From Clostridia bacterium (lineage in GTDB: Bacteria > Bacillota > Clostridia > Monoglobales > Monoglobaceae): a DNA stretch of 64,000 nt. Both the position numbers and the translations under genes were made by a program. The stretch lies in contig JAFTJA010000001.1 of the NCBI GenBank assembly GCA_017456605.1, positions 1 to 64,000 of the forward strand, read 5' to 3'. Shown here one piece after another: positions 1 to 6,217 of this stretch. Under the pieces are notes generated by a model. The model worked only from the letters and a program-made list of their open reading frames with translations. It did no database searches and was not told the origin of the DNA. Position 1 is the first letter of the stretch, and each line of letters opens with the position of its first letter.

Positions 1-1178
1 ACAATGGAGTTTGCCGCTTTGCCAAGTGATGTAAATGTCATCTGGCAGGCAATCTGTATGCCAAAGAGACCAAGTCCGCCAAGATAAATTCTAAGCATTG
101 GTGCTGCAAACTGTGCAAGGGTGCTATCTGATGTAAATATCTTAACAAACATCTGGGGTGCTATCATAACCGCTGCCCAGAGTGCGATAGAATATGTAAG
201 GCAAGTGATTAATAGCAAACGAAATGTTTTCTTTACTCTGTCTGCTCTTTTAGCACCAAAATTATAGCTTGTAATGGGCTGAGCACCTTGTGCAATTCCC
301 TGCAGAGGTAACATTGCAAACTGCATTACACTTGTCATAATGGTCATAGCACCAACTGCAATATCTCCGCCATATTTAAGGAGTGAAGAATTAAAGCAAA
401 CGGAAATTACACTTTCGCTTGACTGCATAACAAATGCCGCCGTTCCAAGTGCGATACAAGGCAGAATTATGTCTGCCCGTAACTTTAAGTTCTCTTTCTT
501 TATTTTAAGCTGTGTCTTTTTTCCGCAAAGGAAAGAGATAATCCATACGCACGAAAGCATCTGCGAAATAATAGTCGCAAGTGCCGCACCCTTTACACCC
601 ATATCAAAGCCAAATATAAATATAGGGTCAAGCACAATATTGCACACCGCACCGATAATTACCGAAACCATTGATGTGGTGGTAAAGCCCTGTGCCGTGA
701 TAAATGTATTCATACCCAGCGTCATCTGCACAAACAAAGTTCCAATAGCATATATGCTCATATAGTCGGTTGCATAGCCGATTGTGTTTTCGCTTGCACC
801 AAAGGCAAGGAGCAGGTCCTCATTCCATATAAGCAAAATAGCCGTCAAAATGATTGAAACAACAATCTGCAGACTAAAGCAGTTACCAAGCGTCTTTTCT
901 GCGGAATTCTGATCCTTTTCGCCCATAAAGATAGAGGCTCTCGGTGCACCGCCTGAGCTTACTAACGCAGCAAAAGCCGCAACAAGCATGATAAGGGGCA
1001 TACACACACCAACCCCGGTAAGTGCCATACTTCCGTCACCGGGCATGTGACCTATGTATATGCGGTCAACTATATTGTAAAGCATATTGATAAGCTGTGC
1101 CACAACTGTCGGGATTGACAGTCTGAACAAAAGCTTACCGATAGGCTCTGTCGCTAAAAATTCTTTTTTGTTATCCAT
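1..1178 (-). CDS. MATE family efflux transporter, C-terminus cut by window edge
   Basis: The 392 visible codons begin MDNKKEFLATEPIGKLLFRL and continue into the SIPTVVAQLINMLYNIVDRI segment typical of the first helix of MATE multidrug and organic-cation/proton or sodium antiporters of the cytoplasmic membrane. Members are usually about 450 residues with 12 helices, so roughly 50-60 residues lie outside the window. A second half with MTIMTSVMQFAMLPLQGIAQGAQPI repeats the pseudo-symmetric fold. The ATG follows AAAGGTG at about 9 nt. A sigma-A promoter lies upstream with a leader of about 100 nt. The substrate cannot be told from sequence. Confidence 0.93.
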   Translation of the reverse strand, partial: MDNKKEFLATEPIGKLLFRLSIPTVVAQLINMLYNIVDRIYIGHMPGDGSMALTGVGVCMPLIMLVAAFAALVSSGGAPRASIFMGEKDQNSAEKTLGNCFSLQIVVSIILTAILLIWNEDLLLAFGASENTIGYATDYMSIYAIGTLFVQMTLGMNTFITAQGFTTTSMVSVIIGAVCNIVLDPIFIFGFDMGVKGAALATIISQMLSCVWIISFLCGKKTQLKIKKENLKLRADIILPCIALGTAAFVMQSSESVISVCFNSSLLKYGGDIAVGAMTIMTSVMQFAMLPLQGIAQGAQPITSYNFGAKRADRVKKTFRLLLITCLTYSIALWAAVMIAPQMFVKIFTSDSTLAQFAAPMLRIYLGGLGLFGIQIACQMTFTSLGKAANSI

Positions 1179-1285
1179 CTAGTAAAACACCTTTTTTCTT
1201 TTATAATTCATTCAAGCACACTCAATTTGTCGAGAATTTTGTTTGTCCTTGCTTTTTGACTAATCAAGTACCTTTTCTTAACTTA

Positions 1286-1314
1286 ATTATACTACATTCC
1301 CTTAAAAAATTCAA
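1286..1314 (-). promoter_or_regulatory. Sigma-A promoter of the MATE gene
   Basis: Read on the minus strand, TTGAAT (1314-1309) and TATAAT (1291-1286) are separated by exactly 17 bp. This leaves an approximately 100-nt leader before the ATG at 1178. The leader contains a short dyad, CTTGATTAGTCAAAA, near 1253-1268 that could bind a MarR-type repressor, but no regulator gene is next to it. Confidence 0.75.
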
Positions 1315-1412
1315 TAACGCCGAAATACTTCATCGCCTCTTCTAACATTTTTCTAGCAGAAATGGTTAGAAAAGAGGGTAAAAGTGGCAATACTCAAAAT
1401 TTGAGCGCACAA

Positions 1413-1446
1413 AAGGCTTTGAAGGTTTTTAACCCCTCAAAGCCTT
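1413..1446. terminator. Stem-loop, probable terminator in the 1179-1558 gap
   Basis: AAGGCTTTGA pairs with TCAAAGCCTT around a 14-nt loop. It lies downstream of the minus-strand membrane-protein gene ending at 1559. The rest of this 380-bp gap holds only the MATE promoter and leader; I see no other gene in it. Confidence 0.55.
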
Positions 1447-1558
1447 GATTTTACGCACATTTTATTGTTTTTTAATTTCTCTTAATTTCCGCTTAATTGC
1501 TCTAACCTACCCCTCTCGCAAGCCGACTCGAAACTCCCCTCGGAAACTTCCTGAAAAA

Positions 1559-2086
1559 TCAAAACCCATAGGTTCCTGTAACAGGGGCCCGGAACAATGG
1601 AATTTGCGGTGGGGCAAAAGTGAACACTACAAAGATCAATGCAACCAACCATAAAGTTACAAGCACGATTCTGGAAGATTTGCAGCTCTCACCTCCTTTT
1701 TTGAAAAGCTGAGTTTCAACAAAGTAGCTTGTCGCAGCCACCACAAAAAATATTGTAATATTCATCCAATCAGGCGTCATACCGAATATACCGTTGATAG
1801 TATAATAAACCACAGGGATAAGCACCACCCCCAGCACTATACCCATTAGCTTTACGCACCAAAAGTTTTTGTATTCTTTGCCAATATACCGGCTTTCAAC
1901 CAAAGCATAAAAAAACATGGGGAAAAACATCAGTTTCATATGCTCCCATATTGACTCATTCACCGCAGAAAAGAGTGCCACAAGAACGCTGCCACTAGTC
2001 CAGTCAAACAAAAAATGTAGCAGCACACCTGCTATACTTGTAAATATAAATCCTGCAAGTTGCCACTTATACAACGATTTTTTCAT
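1559..2086 (-). CDS. DUF6512-like integral membrane protein
   Basis: This 175-residue, very hydrophobic protein has about five or six membrane helices and no soluble domain. The segment SVLVALFSAVNESIWEHMKL near residues 35-55 is the most recognisable part and matches my memory of the DUF6512 family of Clostridia. No biochemical role is known to me. The longer frame from 2104 is unlikely: AGGAGG lies 7 nt before the ATG at 2086 (MKKSLYKW), which fits a real start. It stands alone, facing away from the gene at 2260. Confidence 0.75.
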   Translation of the reverse strand: MKKSLYKWQLAGFIFTSIAGVLLHFLFDWTSGSVLVALFSAVNESIWEHMKLMFFPMFFYALVESRYIGKEYKNFWCVKLMGIVLGVVLIPVVYYTINGIFGMTPDWMNITIFFVVAATSYFVETQLFKKGGESCKSSRIVLVTLWLVALIFVVFTFAPPQIPLFRAPVTGTYGF

Positions 2087-2197
2087 ATATATCCTCCTGA
2101 ACATAATTTATACAAAATTTATTCAGTTTAAAATAATATATGACATTCATACTCACACCATATGTCACACCACAAAAAGAACAACACACCTTACGGA

Positions 2198-2226
2198 TTG
2201 ACGTGTTTCCTTTCCAATGCTATAAT
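2198..2226 (+). promoter_or_regulatory. Near-consensus sigma-A promoter
   Basis: TTGACG (2198-2203) and TATAAT (2221-2226) are separated by exactly 17 bp, followed after 33 nt by the ATG at 2260 with a GGAGGTG ribosome site. This is one of the strongest-looking promoters in the window, although it serves only one small gene. Confidence 0.85.
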
Positions 2227-2259
2227 AAAATCAATTAACAAGCTATTGGAGGTGTTTCT

Positions 2260-2529
2260 ATGTATGTTAGAGAACAAATTTTTGAGATTATAAAAGCGTA
2301 TCCCGGGATAACAGACAGCGAGCTGGAAAGAAAGTTAAACAAACGGCATCAGCACATAAACAACGAGTGCCACACTCTTGAAAATATGGGGAAAATCGAA
2401 AGAAAAACCAATCCCTTAAAAAACTGTATTGGAAATTATCCCATAAGCACGGCGCCCAAGTCTTTTTGGGCGGTTGTCATCGCCTGTCTGAAAAAGTTTT
2501 TAAAAAGAGCAACGGACAATGCATTTTAA
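2260..2529 (+). CDS. Small winged-helix-like DNA-binding protein
   Basis: The 89-residue protein starts with a likely winged helix-turn-helix of about 60 residues. REQIFEIIKAYPGITDSELE resembles the first two helices of MarR/Lrp-type readers, KRHQHINNECHTLENMGKI the recognition helix, and the following basic turn the wing. The last 25 residues are basic and aromatic (SFWAVVIACLKKFLKR) and could be an amphipathic helix or membrane-contacting tail. I do not recognise a named family. A strong promoter and ribosome site support expression. A regulatory role is inferred only from the fold. Confidence 0.65.
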   Translation: MYVREQIFEIIKAYPGITDSELERKLNKRHQHINNECHTLENMGKIERKTNPLKNCIGNYPISTAPKSFWAVVIACLKKFLKRATDNAF

Positions 2530-2542
2530 GCATTGCCCGTTA
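2511..2542. terminator. Bidirectional terminator between convergent genes
   Basis: AACGGACAATGC pairs with GCATTGCCCGTT with one internal mismatch, followed by a T-run on the plus side. It overlaps the stop of the winged-helix gene and lies directly before the stop of the Mn-catalase gene. Confidence 0.7.
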
Positions 2543-2545
2543 TTT

Positions 2546-3214
2546 TTAATTAAACGACGGTTTTTCTACATCTATTTCTGAATTATTCTCTCCATTGGGG
2601 GAGGGCTTAGACATGCTGAAATACATTCTCGCTGCTTTTGTTGTTCCAAAATCACGATTGGACCCGCTGTCCTGGACTTTGTTAAACGCATCCCTGAACA
2701 TTTGGTTGTGCGCCTCTTCGCGGTTCAAAAGAAAATCTATTGTTTCCTTTACTTTTTTATCATCTATTTGTCTGTACAGATACTCATATACAACTTTTGC
2801 TCTTTGTTCGGATGCTATATTGGATAATAAATCGGCACACAAGTCTCCTGTTACAGTTACATAATCACTTGTCCATGAATATCCGGATGCATTTATAAGC
2901 CCCGGATTCAGTCCCAAAATAACATGTGATTGGATTTCGCCTGCAGGAACTTTACTTGCATCGACATCGTGTCCGTTTAACAAATTTATTGTCTGTGCAA
3001 TCATTTCCATATGCCCCAATTCTTCTGCTGCTATGTCTAAAAATAAATCTTTGATATCAGGGTCTTTTATCCTGAAGCTTTGTGACATATATTGCATTGC
3101 TGCTTTCAGTTCCCCGTTTCCTCCGCCAAGCTGTTCCTGCAAAAGCGCCGCATATTGAGGATTTGGTTTTTCTATTTCCACCGGATGAAACAACAATTTT
3201 TCATGCTTAAACAT
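2546..3214 (-). CDS. Manganese catalase family protein (CotJC-like)
   Basis: The 222-residue protein belongs to the non-haem dimanganese catalases, which split hydrogen peroxide in the cytoplasm or, as CotJC, in spore coats. The two ligand-bearing helix pairs are visible: GELKAAMQY with Glu35, EELGHME with the E-x-x-H pair at 65/68, and later ASEQRAK and NREEAHNQMF with a second E-x-x-H. Full-length members run 190-300 residues, so this one is complete. The C-terminal 25 residues are polar and family-variable. It is preceded by AGAGAGG. A stand-alone gene without cotJA/cotJB neighbours suggests peroxide defence, but a spore role is not excluded. Confidence 0.9.
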   Translation of the reverse strand: MFKHEKLLFHPVEIEKPNPQYAALLQEQLGGGNGELKAAMQYMSQSFRIKDPDIKDLFLDIAAEELGHMEMIAQTINLLNGHDVDASKVPAGEIQSHVILGLNPGLINASGYSWTSDYVTVTGDLCADLLSNIASEQRAKVVYEYLYRQIDDKKVKETIDFLLNREEAHNQMFRDAFNKVQDSGSNRDFGTTKAARMYFSMSKPSPNGENNSEIDVEKPSFN

Positions 3215-3286
3215 AACTTATACCTCTCTTTTATAAGAATATGTTACTATTCTTTTCCAAAAAAGATATAATTATTCAAGCAAACT

Positions 3287-3601
3287 TTATTCTGCAGCGT
3301 CCTCGAGTGTCTCTATGTAAAAACTTACTGGGCGAAATCCATCATTGCAGGAAATCATAGCCGACTTTTCATTTTTCATCCAGCCACCAAAAAAGTTACC
3401 GCCGCCCAAAGATAACTCTTTTACAAACGGTTCCATACTCTCCCACGCGCTGTCACAAAATCCTCTGGGTTTCTGCCCATCAACCGAAATAAACTCCTGT
3501 CCCTCTTTCAAATCGCAGGCATGTTCTATTGGATTTTCATATTTTTATATCAAATCATCATACCGCACCATCTTCATCACGGTAATTTTACAATTGCTCA
3601 T
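3287..3601 (-). pseudogene. TIGR04076 family gene interrupted by an in-frame TAA
   Basis: The frame starts at an ATG at 3601 as MSNCKITVMKMVRYDDLI, then meets TAA at 3547-3545. It continues in the same frame as KYENPIEHACDLKEGQEF and on to the conserved core: PRGFCDSAWESM, the glycine run LGGGNFFGGW and the ending SCNDGFRPVSFYIETL. Both sides of the stop match the normal family layout (N-terminal CKITV strand, then the EGQEF and GFC-AW motifs), so one substitution seems to have broken an otherwise intact gene. A downstream TTG at 3511 could start a 74-residue fragment but has no good ribosome site. The family has no established function. Confidence 0.8.
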
Positions 3602-3648
3602 TGAGGGGTATCTCCTTTTCTAATAATATAATCTCTTTTTATATCGGT

Positions 3649-4521
3649 TTACTTAAAAAGAAAAATATGCGACACAACAACCAAAAACACCCCAAGGCAA
3701 CAACAAGTAACCGTAAAAACATGACCGGGATATTGCTTCATCCAGGCAGCAACCACACCAAACGCCGCTATCCCCACACAAAACGCCCCCGCCCAACCAA
3801 GCAACAACAACGGACTGTTGGGCGCATCAAAAAACCTTGTTTCCAACAAGATATAAGCCAGTGATGGCAATATCATCACAAAAATTCCTATAAGCTGCAA
3901 CGCTTTATACATCTGTGGATGTTTTTCTTCAAATTCAATAGCTCTCATATGTTGTCTTATATCCTTGGGATGTTTTTTATAAAAATCCGGCTTTATTTGT
4001 TTCGCAATAGTTTTATCACTGTACCTTCTCTTATACCATTCTGTCCAAAACGAAAGATATCCTTTTCTATCAAAATCATCTTGAGGTACATCCTTTGGTG
4101 TACAGCTTTTATAAAACTTTTCCACTTTATCAGCAAATTCAAAAACTTCTTTTTCATATTCGTCAAAACAAACCGTCGTTTCTTTTCCTGTTTGGGTAAT
4201 TAACTTAATTTTTCCGTCGTCATTATGTATTATTGTCCAATCTATTCCTCCATCGCACCCGGAAATTTCCACTCTATCAAAAGTATCATTGGGTATAAGA
4301 AAGTGACCACAACACGGTATCATTTGCTTGCCGCTTTCTCCTGAAAAATGATCTTCTGTCAAAGATTTCAACAAACGCAAAGCTGTAGCACTAACGATCC
4401 CATTATACTCAAATCTTTCATCACCTATAACAGCTAACACTTTGCCGTGGGCACATAAATCATGCGGGTCATCCCCTACACCATTTAACCAATTCATATC
4501 GCTTACATCAATTTTAAACAA
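3649..4521 (-). CDS. Unknown protein with C-terminal membrane helices
   Basis: About 290 residues. The first 200 are soluble and mixed, with cysteines in MIPCCGHF and ISGCDGGIDWTIIHND and an aromatic stretch YLSFWTEWYKRRYSD. A basic, histidine-rich linker (KKHPKDIRQHMRAIEFEEKHP) leads to three hydrophobic helices near residues 210-290 that end at the C-terminus. So the protein is probably a cytoplasmic sensor or enzyme domain anchored by a C-terminal helix bundle. I do not recognise the family. The TTG at 4521 is the best start because AGAGGTG sits 6 nt before it; a GTG at 4530 overlaps that ribosome site. Confidence 0.6.
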   Translation of the reverse strand: MFKIDVSDMNWLNGVGDDPHDLCAHGKVLAVIGDERFEYNGIVSATALRLLKSLTEDHFSGESGKQMIPCCGHFLIPNDTFDRVEISGCDGGIDWTIIHNDDGKIKLITQTGKETTVCFDEYEKEVFEFADKVEKFYKSCTPKDVPQDDFDRKGYLSFWTEWYKRRYSDKTIAKQIKPDFYKKHPKDIRQHMRAIEFEEKHPQMYKALQLIGIFVMILPSLAYILLETRFFDAPNSPLLLLGWAGAFCVGIAAFGVVAAWMKQYPGHVFTVTCCCLGVFLVVVSHIFLFK

Positions 4522-4592
4522 TATACTCACCTCTTAACCATTATAAGTAATCTATTATTTATTATAAAATCAGTGAACGATTTGGATGCCAG

Positions 4593-4943
4593 TTATGTAT
4601 CACAAATTTCTTCTAATTCTTTTTGACTTAAATCAATAAATCTATTTTTAGCATACATCGTATTTGTTGTATCTTTGATTGCTTTTGATATTTTATCAAC
4701 ATCAATTTCATCAAAAATATCATCATCAGATTTTGAAGTCCTCGCAACAAAAGTAAATGAATCTTCCTCCCAATCTATCCCAAAGCCATGAACTACTGAT
4801 GTTCCATCTGATATATCTAAAAACTGTTCCTGGTTATCTATGAATGATTCATAAATAAATTCATACAATGCCTCTTTGCTGATTTTTATAACTCTGTATG
4901 TATTATCCGGAATTTTCTTTTCAACTTTTTTCTTTTTGAACAC
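4593..4943 (-). CDS. Small acidic protein of unknown function
   Basis: The 116-residue protein has a lysine-rich first 15 residues (FKKKKVEKK), then an acidic alpha/beta body (FIYESFIDNQEQFLDI, DWEEDSFTFVARTSKSDDD, FDEIDVDKISKAIKD). The size and acidity resemble immunity-type proteins, but no toxin is adjacent and I do not assign a family. The start is a GTG at 4943 with AGGAGT 7 nt upstream; the longer TTG frame runs through that ribosome site. It is bounded by a MITE-like element upstream and a 17-bp sequence at its stop codon that recurs at 5127, so it may have arrived as accessory DNA. Confidence 0.55.
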   Translation of the reverse strand: MFKKKKVEKKIPDNTYRVIKISKEALYEFIYESFIDNQEQFLDISDGTSVVHGFGIDWEEDSFTFVARTSKSDDDIFDEIDVDKISKAIKDTTNTMYAKNRFIDLSQKELEEICDT

Positions 4944-4967
4944 ATTACCACTCCTTTTCAATGTGTT

Positions 4968-5089
4968 AAGGCTCCCTTGTGTAAAGGGAGCTGTCAGCGT
5001 AGCTGACTGAGGGATTGTTTCTTTTATATGCTTACAACCCCTCCGAGTTTGCTCCGCAAACCCACCTCCCCTTACACAGGGGAGGCTTT
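4968..5089. mobile_element. MITE-like inverted-repeat element, about 120 bp
   Basis: The two ends are near-complementary over their whole lengths. AAGGCTCCCTTGTGTAAAGG on the left matches the reverse complement of the right end, AAGCCTCCCCTGTGTAAGGG, and the inner parts match again (GAGGGATTGT against GAGGGGTTGT). Inside are small hairpins GTCAGCGTAGCTGAC and GTTTGCTCCGCAAAC. There is no coding capacity. From memory, elements with this GGCTCCC...GGGAGCTGTCAGC signature are common in gut Clostridia; a non-autonomous transposon is the likely explanation. Confidence 0.8.
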
Positions 5090-5123
5090 ATTTTTCAACA
5101 ACATTCGACAATCTTTATATAAA

Positions 5124-5344
5124 GGCTGAACAATTTAGATGCCATCTGTTTGGCGATATACTCACTTCGTTCGTACGATATATTTTCATTTCATTTCGTT
5201 GCGATATGATATAAATTCCTTTGTTCTCGTCCCCAATGGACATATCGCATTACGAAGTAATATATTGCACCGAAGGTATATCGCAAATTCCGTCAGGAAT
5301 TTATATCGCTGAGTTCAAGTTTCACTTGAACTCATTATATAATT
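5124..5344. repeat. Hairpin array A: word CGATAT left, ATATCG right
   Basis: The left half carries CGATAT at 5154, 5176 and 5202. The right half carries its reverse complement ATATCG at 5242, 5278 and 5303. Between the right-hand words sit hairpins with different stems: ATTAC-GAA-GTAAT (5249-5261), ACC-GAA-GGT (about 5269-5277) and AAATTCC-GTCA-GGAATTT (5285-5302). A long-range 13-bp arm joins GATATAAATTCCT (5208-5220) to AGGAATTTATATC (5295-5307). The array ends with a perfect 10-bp stem, TGAGTTCAAG/CTTGAACTCA (5310-5334). There is no open frame of note. Not a known feature type that I can name. Confidence 0.75.
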
Positions 5345-5575
5345 AGGTGACAGAAAAGATGCACCTTGTTGTCGATATGCAACCTTCGTTTGCTCGATAT
5401 TTTTGCTACCGCAAAATCGATATGTTTTCGCTATGCTCAAACTCGATATGATATGAATTCTTGTCGCGTTAGCGACATATCGAGTGCGACAGCACATATC
5501 GAGTCCGCAAGACATATCGAGAATTCGCAAGAATTCATATCGACGATTTCAAGCTTCGCTTGAAATCATTATACC
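5345..5575. repeat. Hairpin array B: four CGATAT, then four ATATCG
   Basis: CGATAT occurs at 5373, 5395, 5418 and 5444; ATATCG occurs at 5477, 5496, 5514 and 5537. Each interval is a small palindrome: TTTTGC-TACC-GCAAAA, GTCGC-GTTA-GCGAC at the centre, GTGC-GACA-GCAC, GTC-CGCAA-GAC and GAATTC-GCAA-GAATTC. A 14-bp long-range arm pairs GATATGAATTCTTG (5450-5463) with CAAGAATTCATATC (5528-5541). A perfect 10-bp terminal stem with a TTC loop closes the array at 5545-5567. The array sits back to back with array A and stops about 30 bp before the nitroreductase promoter. Confidence 0.8.
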
Positions 5576-5603
5576 ACACCCTCTCCCTTTTTTCAACTTC
5601 CCC

Positions 5604-5632
5604 TTGAAATGCTTGCGGTTTTGTACTATACT
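5604..5632 (+). promoter_or_regulatory. Sigma-A promoter of the nitroreductase gene
   Basis: TTGAAA (5604-5609), a 17-bp spacer and TATACT (5627-5632) lie just upstream of AAGGAGATG and the ATG at 5657. The leader is short, about 18-20 nt. Confidence 0.85.
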
Positions 5633-5656
5633 TAACTTATAAGGAGATGAAAAACT

Positions 5657-6175
5657 ATGGATTTTGAAAAAGTAATCACTGAACGCTACTCGGTAAGAAA
5701 GTTTGAAAATAAGCACCTTGGGCAAGAGGTAATTGACAAAATACTGCATGCTGGGCACATTGCCCCCACGGGCTGCAACTTTCAGCCCCAAAGAGTTCTC
5801 GTACTGAACAATGATGAAAGTTTGGCAAAATTAAAGAACTGTACAAAGTGTCACTTCGACGCACCCTGTGCTATGCTTGTTTGTTACAACAAAAACGAAA
5901 CATGGACACGGTCTTATGACGGGGCAATATCCGCTCCCGTTGACGCAGGCATTGTGGCAACACATATGATGCTTGAAGCAAAAAACCTTGGCGTTGGCTC
6001 ATGCTGGGTAATGCACTTTGACCCCTCCAAAATGAGAGAAACCTTTAATATCCCCAGAAATATTGAGCCCCACGCTCTGCTTGTTATGGGTTATCCCCAC
6101 GAAAGCGCCATACCACTGGAGATGCATTCAAAGAAAAGACCCCTTGACGAGGTTGTGTTTTACGATAGTTTTTAA
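5657..6175 (+). CDS. Nitroreductase family flavoprotein
   Basis: This 172-residue protein is a short member of the FMN-dependent nitroreductase family, which reduces nitro compounds, quinones or other acceptors with NAD(P)H. The N-terminal ITERYSVRKFENK, where the Arg-Ser-x-Arg stretch contacts FMN phosphate, is followed by HAGHIAPTGCNFQP, and the middle has GIVATHMMLEAKNLGVGSCWV, all hallmark segments. The C-terminus has the conserved LLVMGYP motif. Cysteines at NCTKCHFDAPC are unusual but may be structural. The gene has its own promoter and terminator, so it is monocistronic. The physiological substrate is unknown. Confidence 0.92.
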   Translation: MDFEKVITERYSVRKFENKHLGQEVIDKILHAGHIAPTGCNFQPQRVLVLNNDESLAKLKNCTKCHFDAPCAMLVCYNKNETWTRSYDGAISAPVDAGIVATHMMLEAKNLGVGSCWVMHFDPSKMRETFNIPRNIEPHALLVMGYPHESAIPLEMHSKKRPLDEVVFYDSF

Positions 6176-6181
6176 TATGTT

Positions 6182-6209
6182 AAAAGCCGAGGCTGATGCC
6201 TCGGCTTTT
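6182..6209. terminator. Bidirectional terminator
   Basis: AAAGCCGAGGC pairs perfectly with GCCTCGGCTTT around a TGAT loop. It lies between the convergent nitroreductase and cation-efflux genes, with A and T runs on both sides. Confidence 0.9.
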
Positions 6210-6217
6210 GCTGACTT

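Noticed and set aside
340-765. Plus-strand open frame of 141 codons near the left edge
   Set aside because: It is the shadow of the minus-strand MATE gene, which has family motifs, promoter and ribosome site.
3545-3547. TAA in the TIGR04076 frame as a recoded (selenocysteine or pyrrolysine) codon
   Set aside because: Those use TGA or TAG; no SECIS-like stem or aligned Cys position is visible.
5124-5575. CRISPR array reading of the regular CGATAT words
   Set aside because: The repeated word is only 6 bp, half of the copies are inverted, the intervals are self-complementary and unequal, and no cas gene is present.
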